Positions 51,868 to 61,086 of a stretch of 64,000 bases of DNA are shown here, piece after piece. A program made the position numbers and the translations under genes. Each line of letters begins with the position of its first letter. Position 1 is the stretch's first letter. Below the pieces are notes generated by a model. That model had not been told where the DNA came from and made no database searches. It saw nothing but the letters and a program-made list of their open reading frames with translations. The DNA comes from Isoptericola halotolerans (lineage in GTDB: Bacteria > Actinomycetota > Actinomycetes > Actinomycetales > Cellulomonadaceae): the NCBI RefSeq assembly GCF_013149785.1, contig NZ_JABEZU010000002.1, forward strand, positions 248,001 to 312,000, written 5' to 3'.

Positions 51868-53001
51868 GTGAACCTCAGCCGATTCACTCGTGCCGGATCT
51901 GCCGTCGCTGTGGGCGTGCTCGCCCTCAGCCTCGCCGCGTGCGGCTCGGACCCGGAGCCCGAGGGCAACGCCTCGGACACGGACGCCCCGGGGTCGTCGG
52001 AGACGAACTCCGGCGAGGAGATGGGCTCGATCTCCGGCACCCTCTCGGGCGGTGGCGCCTCCTCGCAGGAGGCCGCGATGAACGCCTGGCGCGCCGGCTT
52101 CCAGCAGGCGAACCCGGACGCCACCGTGAACTACGACCCGGTGGGCTCCGGCGGCGGTCGCACCGGCTTCGGTGACGGCTCGTACGCGTTCGCCGGTTCG
52201 GACGCCGCGCTGGACGAGGACGAGATCGCCGCCGCCGAGGCGCAGTGCGGCGAGGGCGGCGTCATCGAGTTCCCCGGCTACGTGAGCCCGGTGGCCGTGG
52301 CCTTCAACCTCGACGGCGTCGACTCGCTGAACATGTCCCCGGAGACCATCGCGAACGTCTTCCTCGGCGAGATCACCTCCTGGGACGACGAGGCGATCGC
52401 CGCGGACAACCCGGACGTCGAGCTTCCCGGCACCACCATCACGGTGGTGCACCGTTCCGACGAGTCGGGGACCACGGAGAACTTCGAGGAGTACCTCCAC
52501 ACCGTCGCCCCGGACATCTGGACGGCCGAGCCGTCCGGCGTGTGGCCGGTGGACGGCCAGGAGTCCGCGCAGGGCACCTCGGGCGTCGTCGGCGCGGCCC
52601 AGGCCGGGCAGGGCACCATCACCTACGCCGACGCCTCCCAGGTGGGTGGCCTCGGGACCGTGGCGGTCGGCGTCGGCGGCGAGTTCGTGCCGTACTCGGC
52701 CGAGGCTGCCGCCGAGGTCGTGGCCCAGTCGCCGCGCACCGAGGGCACCAGCGACTACGTCTACACGATCGAGCTCGAGCGCGACATCGCGGGTACCTAC
52801 CCGATCGTGCTCGTCTCCTACTCGCTCGCCTGCACGTCCTACCCGGACGAGGAGACCGCCGAGCTCGTCAAGGGCTTCCTCGGCTACGTCGTGAGCGAGG
52901 AGGGCCAGCAGGCCTCCGCCGACGCCGCCGGCGCCGCCCCGCTGTCCGACACGATCCGCGAGGCGATCCTGCCCGGCATCGAGTCGATCTCCGCGGGCTG
53001 A
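51868..53001 (+). CDS. pstS: Phosphate-binding lipoprotein PstS
   Basis: The 377-residue periplasmic-type binding protein is secreted and lipidated at Cys25 in the lipobox LSLAAC. An Asp/Glu/Ser-rich linker follows. The phosphate-binding domain shows SGTLSGGGASSQEAAMNAW, VNYDPVGSGGGRTGF, YAFAGSDAAL and VVHRSDESGTTENFEEYL. GTG was chosen over one six codons earlier because GAAGGA is correctly spaced. It is the first gene of pstSCAB. Confidence 0.95.
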   Translation: MNLSRFTRAGSAVAVGVLALSLAACGSDPEPEGNASDTDAPGSSETNSGEEMGSISGTLSGGGASSQEAAMNAWRAGFQQANPDATVNYDPVGSGGGRTGFGDGSYAFAGSDAALDEDEIAAAEAQCGEGGVIEFPGYVSPVAVAFNLDGVDSLNMSPETIANVFLGEITSWDDEAIAADNPDVELPGTTITVVHRSDESGTTENFEEYLHTVAPDIWTAEPSGVWPVDGQESAQGTSGVVGAAQAGQGTITYADASQVGGLGTVAVGVGGEFVPYSAEAAAEVVAQSPRTEGTSDYVYTIELERDIAGTYPIVLVSYSLACTSYPDEETAELVKGFLGYVVSEEGQQASADAAGAAPLSDTIREAILPGIESISAG

Positions 53002-53011
53002 CCCTCACGGT

Positions 53012-53028
53012 CCCGGCCGGAGGCCGGG
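53012..53028 (+). terminator. Intercistronic hairpin between pstS and pstC
   Basis: CCCGGCC and GGCCGGG form a 7-bp stem with a 3-nt loop 10 bp after pstS. It may be an attenuator or RNA-stability element that keeps pstS levels above pstCAB. Confidence 0.45.
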
Positions 53029-53104
53029 CGGCACGCCCTACCAGGCGCGACGCCCGGCCACCGGCCCCTCCGTCGGACGAAGAGCAGAGAGCAGCGCACC
53101 CAGC

Positions 53105-53125
53105 ATGAGCGAGGAATCCGAGTGA
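53105..53125 (+). other. Possible six-residue leader peptide before pstC
   Basis: An ATG-started frame (MSEESE) ends in a TGA that overlaps the pstC GTG start by 4 bp. This would couple pstC translation to a mini-ORF. No strong ribosome-binding site precedes the ATG, so it may be chance. Confidence 0.3.
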
Positions 53126-54108
53126 GCATCACCGACAGCCCGCCGCGAGCGGGCACCCGCACGGCCCGCCGACGGCGGTCGTCCGACCGTGGTTTCAACC
53201 GTGGCTTCCGCTGGATCGCCGTCGGCGCCGGCGTCCTGATCCTCGTCGTCCTGGCCGCGGTGGCCCTGTTCCTGCTGTGGCAGGCCTGGCCGGCCCTCAC
53301 GGCGGGCGGCGACGAGCTCGCCGCCGAGGTCCCGCGGTTCCCGGCGGACACGTCCTTCCTGGGGTACGTGGGCCCGCTGGTCTTCGGCACGCTGCTCGCC
53401 GCGGTGCTCGCGCTGTGCCTGGCGGTGCCGGTGGCGATCGGTATCGCCCTGTTCATCTCGCACTACTCGCCACGGCGGCTGTCGCAGGTGCTGGGATACC
53501 TCGTCGACCTGCTGGCCGCCATCCCCTCGGTGGTGTACGGCCTGTGGGGCTTCCTCGTCCTGGCGCCGGTCCTCACACCCTTCTGGCTCTGGCTGAACGA
53601 GAACCTGAGCTGGATCCCCCTCTACGGCGGTCAGGCCTCCACCACCGGACGGGCCATGGCCACGGTGGGTGTGGTGCTCGCGGTGATGATCCTGCCGATC
53701 ATCACCGCCGTCTCGCGCGAGGTCTTCCTCCAGACGCCGAAGCTGCACGAGGAGGCGGCGCTCGCCCTCGGTGCCACCCGGTGGGAGGTCGTCCGGACCG
53801 CCGTGCTGCCGTTCGGCCGCTCCGGCGTGATCTCGGCGGCGATGCTCGGGCTCGGGCGTGCGCTGGGCGAGACGATGGCCGTGCTCATGATCATCTCGCC
53901 CGGGTTCAGCTACAGCCTGGACATCCTCGCCGCGGGCCAGCACCAGACGATCGCCGCCTACATCGCGGCGGACTTCCCGGAGTCCACCGGCCTCGGCATC
54001 AACACGCTGATCGCGGCCGGGCTCGTGCTGTTCGTCATCACGCTGGCCGTCAACATGACCGCGCGCTGGATCGTCGCGCGCCGCAAGGAATTCTCGGGGG
54101 CCAACTGA
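53122..54108 (+). CDS. pstC: Phosphate ABC transporter permease PstC
   Basis: The 328-residue permease has six membrane helices. Its cytoplasmic coupling loop contains EEAALALGATRWEVVRTAVLP and GLGRALGETMAVLM. A basic N-terminus (ARRRRSSDRG) precedes helix 1. It pairs with PstA to form the membrane channel. Its stop overlaps the pstA start by one base (TGATG). Confidence 0.95.
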   Translation: MSITDSPPRAGTRTARRRRSSDRGFNRGFRWIAVGAGVLILVVLAAVALFLLWQAWPALTAGGDELAAEVPRFPADTSFLGYVGPLVFGTLLAAVLALCLAVPVAIGIALFISHYSPRRLSQVLGYLVDLLAAIPSVVYGLWGFLVLAPVLTPFWLWLNENLSWIPLYGGQASTTGRAMATVGVVLAVMILPIITAVSREVFLQTPKLHEEAALALGATRWEVVRTAVLPFGRSGVISAAMLGLGRALGETMAVLMIISPGFSYSLDILAAGQHQTIAAYIAADFPESTGLGINTLIAAGLVLFVITLAVNMTARWIVARRKEFSGAN

Positions 54109-55070
54109 TGAGTGCCGCGACCGCAAGCACGACCACCTCCGACGCCACGGAGCGCACACGCGCCCTGCTCACGACCGCCGACTCGGGACGCCGGCGCACG
54201 GACCGCGCCATGCAGGTGCTGATCTGGTGCGCCTTCGCGCTGGCGATGGTCCCGCTGGTCTGGTTGCTGTGGACGGTGACCACCGAGGGCATCGGCCGGA
54301 TGAGCATCGACTTCCTGACCCTGTCGACGCGCAACATCTTCGGCGGCGACCCCGGCGGGGGCATCTACCACGCGATCATGGGAACGCTCATCATCACGGG
54401 GATCGCCGCCGCGATCTCGGTGCCGGTCGGGATCCTCACCGCCATCTACCTCGTCGAGTACGGCAAGGGCTGGCTGGCGCGGTCGGTGACGTTCTTCGTG
54501 GACGTCATGACGGGCATCCCCTCGATCGTCGCCGGTCTCTTCGCCTTCTCCCTGTTCGCCCTGTTCCTCGGGCCGAGCGCACAGATGGGCATGATGGGCG
54601 CCGTCGCGCTCTCGGTGCTGATGATCCCGGTCGTGGTCCGCTCCTGCGAGGAGATGCTCAAGCTCGTGCCCAACGAGCTGCGCGAGGCCTCCTACGCCCT
54701 CGGCGTGCCGAAGTGGCTGACCATCGTCAAGGTGGTGCTGCGCACCTCGGTGGCCGGCCTGACCACGGGCGTGCTGCTCTCCGTGGCCCGCGTGATCGGC
54801 GAGACCGCGCCCCTGCTGGTCACGGTCGGCGTCACGGACTCGATCAACTTCAACCCGTTCGACGGCCGCATGATGACGCTGCCGGTCTTCAGCTACCGGC
54901 AGTACCACCAGGGGTACGCACCGTGCCCCGCCGGCGAGTCGGCGTCGTGCGTGGCGGACATCGCGTTCCAGAACGCGTGGGGAGCCGCGCTCGTGCTGAT
55001 CGGGATCGTCCTGCTCCTCAACCTCGTCGGCCGACTGGTGAACCGATGGTTCTCCCCGAAGCTGCGCTGA
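54108..55070 (+). CDS. pstA: Phosphate ABC transporter permease PstA
   Basis: The 320-residue permease has six membrane helices and the coupling loop [20 protein letters not shown], followed by [17 protein letters not shown]. The start [10 protein letters not shown]-type motif appears as [16 protein letters not shown]. The N-terminal 35 residues are Thr/Ser/Ala-rich and variable. It lies between pstC and pstB in the standard order. Confidence 0.95.
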   Translation: MSAATASTTTSDATERTRALLTTADSGRRRTDRAMQVLIWCAFALAMVPLVWLLWTVTTEGIGRMSIDFLTLSTRNIFGGDPGGGIYHAIMGTLIITGIAAAISVPVGILTAIYLVEYGKGWLARSVTFFVDVMTGIPSIVAGLFAFSLFALFLGPSAQMGMMGAVALSVLMIPVVVRSCEEMLKLVPNELREASYALGVPKWLTIVKVVLRTSVAGLTTGVLLSVARVIGETAPLLVTVGVTDSINFNPFDGRMMTLPVFSYRQYHQGYAPCPAGESASCVADIAFQNAWGAALVLIGIVLLLNLVGRLVNRWFSPKLR

Positions 55071-55116
55071 CGCGCAGACCTGCCGATCAGCCGCAGCTCA
55101 CACGAAGGAAGTAACG

Positions 55117-55896
55117 ATGGCACAGCGCATCGAGGTCAAGGACCTCAACATCTACTACGGCGACTTCCTCGCCGTGCAGGACGTCGCGATGACGATCGAG
55201 CCGAAGTCCGTGACCGCCCTCATCGGCCCGTCCGGCTGCGGGAAGTCGACGTACCTGCGCACCCTCAACCGGATGCACGAGGTGATCCCGGGGGCCCGGG
55301 TGGAGGGGAAGGTCGAGCTCGAGGGCGTCGACCTCTACGGCAGCGACGTCGACCCGGTCGCCGTCCGGCGCAACGTCGGCATGGTGTTCCAGCGCCCGAA
55401 CCCCTTCCCCACCATGTCGATCCGGGACAACGTGCTGGCGGGCGTCAAGCTCAACAACAAGCGCATCTCGAAGCCCGACGCCGACGACCTCGTCGAGTCC
55501 TCGCTGCGCGGGGCGAACCTGTGGAACGAGGTCAAGGACCGGCTCGAGAGGCCGGGGTCGGGCCTGTCCGGCGGTCAGCAGCAGCGGCTGTGCATCGCGC
55601 GGGCCATCGCGGTCAAGCCCCAGGTGCTCCTCATGGACGAGCCGTGCTCGGCCCTGGACCCGATCTCGACGCTCGCGATCGAGGACCTGATCGGTGAGCT
55701 GAAGAGCGAGTACACCATCGTCATCGTCACGCACAACATGCAGCAGGCGGCCCGCGTGAGCGACCGGACGGCGTTCTTCAACATCGCGGGCACGGGCAAG
55801 CCCGGCAAGCTCATCGAGATGGACGACACGTCGACGATCTTCTCCTCGCCGGCGGAGAAGTCGACCGAGGACTACGTCTCGGGCCGCTTCGGCTGA
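55117..55896 (+). CDS. pstB: Phosphate ABC transporter ATP-binding protein PstB
   Basis: The 259-residue ATPase has Walker [20 protein letters not shown]-loop VFQRPNPFP, signature [16 protein letters not shown], Walker [14 protein letters not shown] and H-loop [14 protein letters not shown]. These are diagnostic for PstB. GAAGGAAG precedes the ATG. A 46-bp gap separates it from pstA. A strong hairpin follows the gene. Confidence 0.97.
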   Translation: MAQRIEVKDLNIYYGDFLAVQDVAMTIEPKSVTALIGPSGCGKSTYLRTLNRMHEVIPGARVEGKVELEGVDLYGSDVDPVAVRRNVGMVFQRPNPFPTMSIRDNVLAGVKLNNKRISKPDADDLVESSLRGANLWNEVKDRLERPGSGLSGGQQQRLCIARAIAVKPQVLLMDEPCSALDPISTLAIEDLIGELKSEYTIVIVTHNMQQAARVSDRTAFFNIAGTGKPGKLIEMDDTSTIFSSPAEKSTEDYVSGRFG

Positions 55897-55915
55897 CAGC
55901 CCCCGGTTCAGCGCC

Positions 55916-55965
55916 ACGACGACGAACGCCCCCTCCGCTCGAGCGGAGGGGGCGTTCGTCGTCGT
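55916..55965. terminator. Bidirectional terminator after pstB (25-bp palindrome)
   Basis: A perfect 50-nt palindrome centred between 55940 and 55941 gives a 25-bp stem. It lies 20 bp after pstB and 24 bp before the end of the convergent lipoprotein gene. Confidence 0.75.
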
Positions 55966-55989
55966 CGGTCCGGCCGTGGCCGGACCGGC

Positions 55990-56460
55990 TCACGGCAGGT
56001 AGTCCACGTACTCCGGCAGGGTGCCGTCGAGCACGGGCAGGTAGAAGTCCTCGCTCGCACCGGCGGCGCTCAGCGTCGCCTCGAGGTTGCCGCCGGGGAT
56101 GGTGGCGACGGTGCCGAGCATGGCCTGCTCGCCGTCCTCGGTGCCGAGGTAGACGGTCTCCCTGGCCCCGACACGGATGCTCACGGCGTCGTTCCCGGGC
56201 GTCTCGAGGACGAACTCGACGTCGTCGGGCGTGGAGTTGGCGAGCGCGCCCAGGAGCGTCCCCTGCTCGCCCTCCGCGGCGGAGACGACCATGAGGTTGA
56301 CGCCCCGGGCGTCGACCCCCTCGAGGTCGACCCGGGAGCCGTCGGACGGGGCGTAGGGAAGCTGTGTCGTGAGGGGTGCGCACGCGCCCAGCAGCAGCGC
56401 TCCGGCGGCGGCGCCCGCGACGGCGAGGGTGGGTCGGGCAGGACGGGCGGAGCGGGCCAC
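55990..56460 (-). CDS. Hypothetical lipoprotein
   Basis: The 156-residue secreted protein has a signal peptide and the lipobox LLLGAC, with lipidation at Cys27. The mature part is beta-rich ([36 protein letters not shown]) and has an immunoglobulin-like strand pattern. GTG follows a good AAGGAGAG site; the longer upstream frame overlaps the carD leader and is not needed. Similar proteins lie next to carD in other actinobacteria. Function unknown. Confidence 0.8.
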   Translation of the reverse strand: MARSARPARPTLAVAGAAAGALLLGACAPLTTQLPYAPSDGSRVDLEGVDARGVNLMVVSAAEGEQGTLLGALANSTPDDVEFVLETPGNDAVSIRVGARETVYLGTEDGEQAMLGTVATIPGGNLEATLSAAGASEDFYLPVLDGTLPEYVDYLP

Positions 56461-56676
56461 GTGCTCTCCTTCGGCTGGGTGTGCGTGCTCGGGTCTCGGG
56501 CACCGGTCTGGGCACGCAGTGAGGTCATGGGAGGGGCAGCGAGCCCTGCGCCATCCTACCGGGGGCCGGTCGCCGACATCCACCAGCGTGCCGCGCGAGC
56601 CTCTGACCTGCATCGATGCGGATGCTTGGGCCCCGATCGCCGTGGTCGGCGCGCCGGGTCGAAGGCTGCACCGTGA

Positions 56677-56682
56677 TAGACT
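56677..56682 (+). promoter_or_regulatory. -10 element of carD
   Basis: TAGACT would start transcription near 56689, with a short leader holding GGGAAAGGGG before the ATG. Confidence 0.5.
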
Positions 56683-56710
56683 CGTCCACTGGGAAAGGGG
56701 ACATCTACAG

Positions 56711-57193
56711 ATGACGTTCACAGTAGGCGAGACGGTTGTCTACCCGCACCACGGCGCCGCGCTGATCGAAGAGGTCAAGACGCGCAAGATCCGTGGTGAA
56801 GAGAAGATGTACCTCAAGCTCAAGGTCGCCCAGGGCGATCTGACGATCGAGGTCCCGGCGGAGAACGTCGACCTCGTCGGCGTGCGCGACGTGGTCGACC
56901 AGGAAGGGCTCGACAAGGTCTTCGACGTCCTGCGCGCCCCGTACACCGAGGAGCCGACCAACTGGTCGCGGCGGTACAAGGCGAACCTCGAGAAGCTGGC
57001 GTCCGGCGACGTGATCAAGGTCGGTGAGGTCGTCCGTGACCTCTCGCGCCGTGACGCGGACCGCGGCCTCAGCGCCGGGGAGAAGCGCATGCTGGCCAAG
57101 GCTCGCCAGATCCTCGAGTCCGAGGTCGCCCTCGCCGAAGGTGTCGACGAGGAGAAGGCCGGCGCCATCATCGACGAGGTGCTCGCCTCCTGA
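56711..57193 (+). CDS. carD: CarD family RNA-polymerase-binding regulator
   Basis: The 160-residue protein has an N-terminal Tudor-like RNAP-interaction domain ([20 protein letters not shown]). A helical C-domain with basic helices ([20 protein letters not shown]) touches promoter DNA near the -10 fork. CarD stabilises open complexes, mainly at rRNA promoters. It heads the carD-ispD-ispF block. Its TGA overlaps the unusual CTG start of ispD. Confidence 0.96.
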   Translation: MTFTVGETVVYPHHGAALIEEVKTRKIRGEEKMYLKLKVAQGDLTIEVPAENVDLVGVRDVVDQEGLDKVFDVLRAPYTEEPTNWSRRYKANLEKLASGDVIKVGEVVRDLSRRDADRGLSAGEKRMLAKARQILESEVALAEGVDEEKAGAIIDEVLAS

Positions 57194-57927
57194 CGACGTT
57201 CGCGATCCTCACCGCCGCCGGTTCCGGTACGCGGCTGGGCCGTGACGTCCCCAAGGCTCTCGTCGAGATCGACGGGACGCCGCTCGTCGCGCACGCTGCC
57301 CGCGCCCTGGCCGCGTCCGGCGTCGTCGACGCCCTCGTGATCACGGCTCCGGCCGGGCGCAGCGCGCAGCTGCGGGCCGCCGTCGGTCCGCTCCCGCTCG
57401 ATGTGCAGGTGGTGGACGGCGGCGGGACCCGTCAGGCGTCCGTCGCCGCCGGTCTGCGCCTCGTCCCGCCGGACGCCGACGTCGTCCTGGTCCACGACGC
57501 CGCCCGCCCGTTCGCGCCGTCGTCCCTCGTGGAGCGGGTCGTGAGCGCGGTCCGGTCAGGGCACGGCGCCGTCGTCCCCGGCCTGCCCGTGACGGACACC
57601 ATCAAGCGCGTCGCGCCCGACGGCAGCAGCCCCGCCGGTGAGGTCGTCACCGGGTCGGCCGGGATCGAGCGCGTCGTGGACACCCCCGACCGCAGCGTGC
57701 TGCGCGCGGTGCAGACGCCGCAGGGCTTCGACCGGGAACTGCTGCAGCGCGCCCACGCCGACGGGGCCGCCCGGGCTGCGGCCGAGCACCTGGCCGCCAC
57801 GGACGACGCCGGACTGGTCGAGGCGCTCGGGATGCCCGTGCACGTCGTGGCCGGCGACGTCGCGGCGTCCAAGATCACCACCGAGCGCGACCTCGTGCTC
57901 GCCACCCTGCTGCAGGGGGAGCGATGA
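57190..57927 (+). CDS. ispD: 2-C-methyl-D-erythritol 4-phosphate cytidylyltransferase (CTG start)
   Basis: The 245-residue enzyme carries out the third MEP-pathway step. The CTP-binding motif [12 protein letters not shown] begins at residue 6, then [18 protein letters not shown] and VQTPQGF. No ATG, GTG or TTG lies in frame between the carD stop and 57337, and a start at 57337 would delete the CTP-binding loop. CTG at 57190 overlaps the carD TGA (CTGA) and is the only start that gives a complete protein. The nearest purine-rich site is GAGG about 10 nt upstream. Confidence 0.9.
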   Translation: MTTFAILTAAGSGTRLGRDVPKALVEIDGTPLVAHAARALAASGVVDALVITAPAGRSAQLRAAVGPLPLDVQVVDGGGTRQASVAAGLRLVPPDADVVLVHDAARPFAPSSLVERVVSAVRSGHGAVVPGLPVTDTIKRVAPDGSSPAGEVVTGSAGIERVVDTPDRSVLRAVQTPQGFDRELLQRAHADGAARAAAEHLAATDDAGLVEALGMPVHVVAGDVAASKITTERDLVLATLLQGER

Positions 57928-58409
57928 CCCCCCTGCCCCGCACCGGCATCGGTGTCGACGTCCACGCCTTCGCCCCCGAGGGCACTGACCGCGGGCTGTG
58001 GCTCGGCGGGTTGCACTGGCCGGGGGAGCGAGGGCTGGCCGGCCACTCGGACGCCGACGTCGCGGCGCACGCGGCGGCGGACGCGTTGTTCTCCGCCGCC
58101 GGGATCGGCGACCTGGGATCCCACTTCGGCACGGGCGAGCCGCAGTGGGCGGGTGCGAGCGGCGTCGTCCTGCTGGCCGAGGCGGCGCAGCGTGTGCGGG
58201 CCGCAGGTTTCGAGATCGGGAACGTCGCGGTGCAGGTGGTCGGGAACCGGCCCAAGGTCGGCCCGCGCCGGTCCGAGGCCGAGGCCGCTCTCTCCGAGGC
58301 GGCCGGGGCACCGGTGTCCTTGAGCGCGACGACGTCCGACGGGCTGGGTCTCACCGGGCGCGGCGAGGGCGTCGCCGCGATCGCGACCGCTCTGGTCGTC
58401 CCCACCTGA
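57924..58409 (+). CDS. ispF: 2-C-methyl-D-erythritol 2,4-cyclodiphosphate synthase
   Basis: The 161-residue enzyme forms the cyclic diphosphate in isoprenoid synthesis. The metal ligands are Asp12 and His14 in GIGVDVHAF, and His41 in [10 protein letters not shown]. The EPQWAGASG loop and the C-terminal [14 protein letters not shown] are conserved. Its ATG overlaps the ispD stop by 4 bp. A palindromic element follows instead of the usual neighbour cysS. Confidence 0.96.
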   Translation: MTPLPRTGIGVDVHAFAPEGTDRGLWLGGLHWPGERGLAGHSDADVAAHAAADALFSAAGIGDLGSHFGTGEPQWAGASGVVLLAEAAQRVRAAGFEIGNVAVQVVGNRPKVGPRRSEAEAALSEAAGAPVSLSATTSDGLGLTGRGEGVAAIATALVVPT

Positions 58410-58410
58410 A

Positions 58411-58484
58411 CGTTGTGGGCGTGATTTCTGGCCCATCTTGTCCTTTTAACCGGGCAAAACGGGCCAGAAATCACGCCCACAACG
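58411..58484. repeat. 24-bp inverted repeat with AT-rich loop
   Basis: Arms at 58411-58434 and 58461-58484 are perfect complements. The 26-nt loop is AT-rich for this genome (CTTGTCCTTTTAACCGGG and neighbours). The element begins at the ispF stop and ends 1 bp before the convergent oxidase stop. It can act as a bidirectional terminator, but its size and base content suggest a dispersed palindromic repeat. Confidence 0.7.
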
Positions 58485-59846
58485 CTAGGGGCCGAGGACG
58501 CGTTCGGTGTAGGCGTTGCGGAACACGCCGTCCGGGTCGACGACGGCCCGCACCCCCGCCACGTCCGCCAGCGGGTAGTGCGCCGCCAGGTCGTCCGCGG
58601 TGCGGGTGTGCAGCTTGCCCCAGTGCGGCCGCCCGCCGGCGGCGACGAAGATCTCCTCCGCGGCCGCGAAGTACCGCTCCCGAGGCATCCGGTGGTACTG
58701 GTGCACCGCCACGTACGCCGTGTCCCGGCCACGCGCCGTCGACAGCCACACGTCGTCCGCCGCGGCGCACCTCACCTCGACCGGGAACGGCACCGGCTCG
58801 CCGGAGGAGCGCAGCCAGGCGGCCAGCTCCGTCAGCACGCCCGCGAGCTCCGACCGCGGCACGGCGTACTCCATCTCCACGAAGCGCACCCGGCGACGAG
58901 TCACGAGCACCCGGTCCGACGGTGCCACGTAGCTGCGGTCGCTCAGTGCCGAGGCACTGATCCGGTTGATCCGCGGCACCCATCGTGGCGCCGCGGCCGC
59001 CACGTGCATCGCAGCCCCGAGGACCCCGTTGGCCAGCACCTCCTCGTCGAGGAGGGTCCGTCCGGCCGCGCCGAGGCGTCGCAGGGCCCCGGCCGCGCCC
59101 TCCTGGCGCTGCGCGTGCGCCGCCGCCTCGTCCCGGTCCAGCGGGTCGTTGCACCAGGTGAGCATCCGGTCGGTGCCGGGGAACCAGTAGGCGTCCACCC
59201 GCTCGTGCCGCGCGACCAGCTCGTCGTAGCCGTCCACCACCGCACGCCACGGACGGACGGTCTCCGTCGAGCGCAGCAGGTACGCCGGGACCACCTCCAG
59301 GGTCACGGCCGTGAGCACCCCGACCGAGCCGAGGCCGAGGCGAGCGACCTCGAACAGCGCCCGTTCCGGCGAGCCGGCCGGGTCGGCGTCGGACACCGAC
59401 CGCACCGTGCCGTCGGGCAGGACGAGACGCACGCCGCGCACCTGCGTCGCCAGCCCGCCCAGCCTCGCGCCGGTGCCGTGCGTGCCGGTGGAGATCGCGC
59501 CGGCGACGGACTGCCGGTCGATGTCACCGAGGTTGCGCAGGGCCAGTCCCTGCACCGCCAGCAACCGGTTCAGCTCGGCCAGGCGGGTACCGGCCCCGAC
59601 CGTCACCAGGGCGTCACCCGACGGCAGCCGCTGCACCGACTCCAGCCCACGGAGGTGGTCGAGACTCAGCAGCAGCCCGTCGGTGACGGCTGCGTCCGTG
59701 AAGGAGTGCCCGGCTCCCACCGTCCGCACCGCCAGGCCGTCCTGCGCGGCCCGGGCGACCTGTGCGCACAGCTCCGGCTCGTCGCGCGGCGTCGCACGGC
59801 GCGCCGGCTCGGCGGTGAAGGTCCGCCCCCAGGTGGTGAACGTCAC
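58485..59846 (-). CDS. D-arabinono-1,4-lactone oxidase family FAD protein
   Basis: The 453-residue flavoprotein has an N-terminal FAD-binding PCMH domain (VRTVGAGHSFTDAAVTDG, VAGAISTGTHGTG) and a C-terminal ALO domain ending in HWGKLHTR. Relatives oxidise sugar lactones such as arabinono- or gulonolactone. The GTG at VTFTTWGRTF was chosen because the family starts there; a TTG nine codons earlier is an alternative. It diverges from the aldolase-like gene with 50 bp between starts, and the pair is inserted between ispF and cysS. Confidence 0.88.
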   Translation of the reverse strand: MTFTTWGRTFTAEPARRATPRDEPELCAQVARAAQDGLAVRTVGAGHSFTDAAVTDGLLLSLDHLRGLESVQRLPSGDALVTVGAGTRLAELNRLLAVQGLALRNLGDIDRQSVAGAISTGTHGTGARLGGLATQVRGVRLVLPDGTVRSVSDADPAGSPERALFEVARLGLGSVGVLTAVTLEVVPAYLLRSTETVRPWRAVVDGYDELVARHERVDAYWFPGTDRMLTWCNDPLDRDEAAAHAQRQEGAAGALRRLGAAGRTLLDEEVLANGVLGAAMHVAAAAPRWVPRINRISASALSDRSYVAPSDRVLVTRRRVRFVEMEYAVPRSELAGVLTELAAWLRSSGEPVPFPVEVRCAAADDVWLSTARGRDTAYVAVHQYHRMPRERYFAAAEEIFVAAGGRPHWGKLHTRTADDLAAHYPLADVAGVRAVVDPDGVFRNAYTERVLGP

Positions 59847-59884
59847 GGCGCACACTCTGCCACGTCGCTGCAACGTCCCCGGTG

Positions 59885-59890
59885 TAGCGT
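59885..59890 (+). promoter_or_regulatory. -10 element of the aldolase-like gene (leaderless)
   Basis: TAGCGT lies 6 nt before the ATG. Confidence 0.6.
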
Positions 59891-59896
59891 GCCCGC

Positions 59897-61063
59897 ATGA
59901 CCGTGACCGATCGGCTGACCCGCGCCACGCGGGGTCTGCCCGCGCCGCTCGCCGTGGTCGACCTCGACATGTTCGACGCCAACGCGGCAGGCCTGCTCCG
60001 GCGGGCCGGCGGCACCCCGGTGCGGGTCGCCGCCAAGTCCGTGCGGGTGCGCTCGCTCGTCGAGCGTGCCCTGGGTGCGGGGTTCGCCGGGGTGATGGCC
60101 TACAGCCTGGACGAGGCGCTGTGGCTCGTCGGCACCGGAGTGCGCGACGTGCTCCTCGGGTACCCCACGGTCGACACCGGCGCGCTCGCCCGGCTCGCGG
60201 CCGACCCGGAGGCCCGCCGCGAGATCACGCTGATGGTCGACGACGTCGCCCAGCTCGCCCTCGTGCAGGCCGCCCTGGCGGGTCCCGGCGGCGGGCCGGA
60301 GGTCGCGGTCTGCCTGGACGTGGACTCCTCGCTGCGGCTGGGCGTTCTCCACCTCGGCACCCGCCGATCGCCGCTGCGCGCTCCGGAGCAGGTGGCGGCG
60401 CTCGCGGCCAGGGTCGCCGGGACGGACGGCCTGCGCCTGCGCGGGCTGATGTTCTACGAGGCGCAGGTCGCGGGGCTGCCCGACACCCCGGCGGTCCGGG
60501 TGGTCAAGGCGTTGTCCGTGCCCGACGTCGACCGTCGCCGCCGCAGAATCCTCGCGGCGGTGCGTACCGCCGTCAGGCAGGACGTCGAGCTCGTCAACGC
60601 CGGCGGGACCGGGTCGCTGGAGACCTCTGCGGCGGGAGCCGGGGTCACCGAGGTGACGTCCGGGTCCGGGTTGTTCGTGCCGGGGACCTTCGACGGGATG
60701 CGCAGCGTGACGCAGCGGCCCGCGGCCTTCTTCGGGCTGGACGTGGTGCGCACCCCGGGGCCCGGCTGGGCGACGGCGTTCGGCGGCGGGTACGTCGCCT
60801 CCGGCCCGGCCGGACCGTCGCGCCTGCCGCGGCTGGTCACCCCCGGCTGGTCGCTGACCCGGCGCGAGGCGACCGGCGAGGTGCAGACCCCGCTGCGGCG
60901 ACGGCGCGAGGGACGGCCCCTGCAGGTCGGGGACCGGGTGTGGTTCCGCCACGCCAAGGCCGGCGAGCTGATGGAACGGTTCGCCGCCGTGCTGCTGGTG
61001 CGCGGCGACGAGGTCGTCGACACGGTGCCGACCTATCGCGGTGAGGGTCGCACGTTCGGCTGA
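59897..61063 (+). CDS. Amino acid deaminase/aldolase, alanine-racemase-like fold
   Basis: The 388-residue PLP enzyme has the alanine-racemase N-terminal barrel with the PLP lysine in [14 protein letters not shown]-terminal D-serine-dehydratase-like domain ends in [13 protein letters not shown]. The RHAKAG segment carries the probable zinc ligand His. Relatives act on D-amino acids or D-threonine. It is commonly found beside the lactone oxidase in actinobacteria, which hints at a shared pathway not yet defined. Confidence 0.84.
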   Translation: MTVTDRLTRATRGLPAPLAVVDLDMFDANAAGLLRRAGGTPVRVAAKSVRVRSLVERALGAGFAGVMAYSLDEALWLVGTGVRDVLLGYPTVDTGALARLAADPEARREITLMVDDVAQLALVQAALAGPGGGPEVAVCLDVDSSLRLGVLHLGTRRSPLRAPEQVAALAARVAGTDGLRLRGLMFYEAQVAGLPDTPAVRVVKALSVPDVDRRRRRILAAVRTAVRQDVELVNAGGTGSLETSAAGAGVTEVTSGSGLFVPGTFDGMRSVTQRPAAFFGLDVVRTPGPGWATAFGGGYVASGPAGPSRLPRLVTPGWSLTRREATGEVQTPLRRRREGRPLQVGDRVWFRHAKAGELMERFAAVLLVRGDEVVDTVPTYRGEGRTFG

Positions 61064-61074
61064 CACGTGGCCGG

Positions 61075-61080
61075 TACCCT
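61075..61080 (+). promoter_or_regulatory. -10 element of cysS (leaderless)
   Basis: TACCCT lies 6 nt before the GTG start. Confidence 0.6.
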
Positions 61081-61086
61081 GGACCG

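Noticed and set aside
59847-59873. TTG start adding nine residues to the lactone oxidase
   Set aside because: The added MQRRGRVCA segment is outside the family start, and a CAGAGT hexamer 7 nt before the GTG supports the shorter form.
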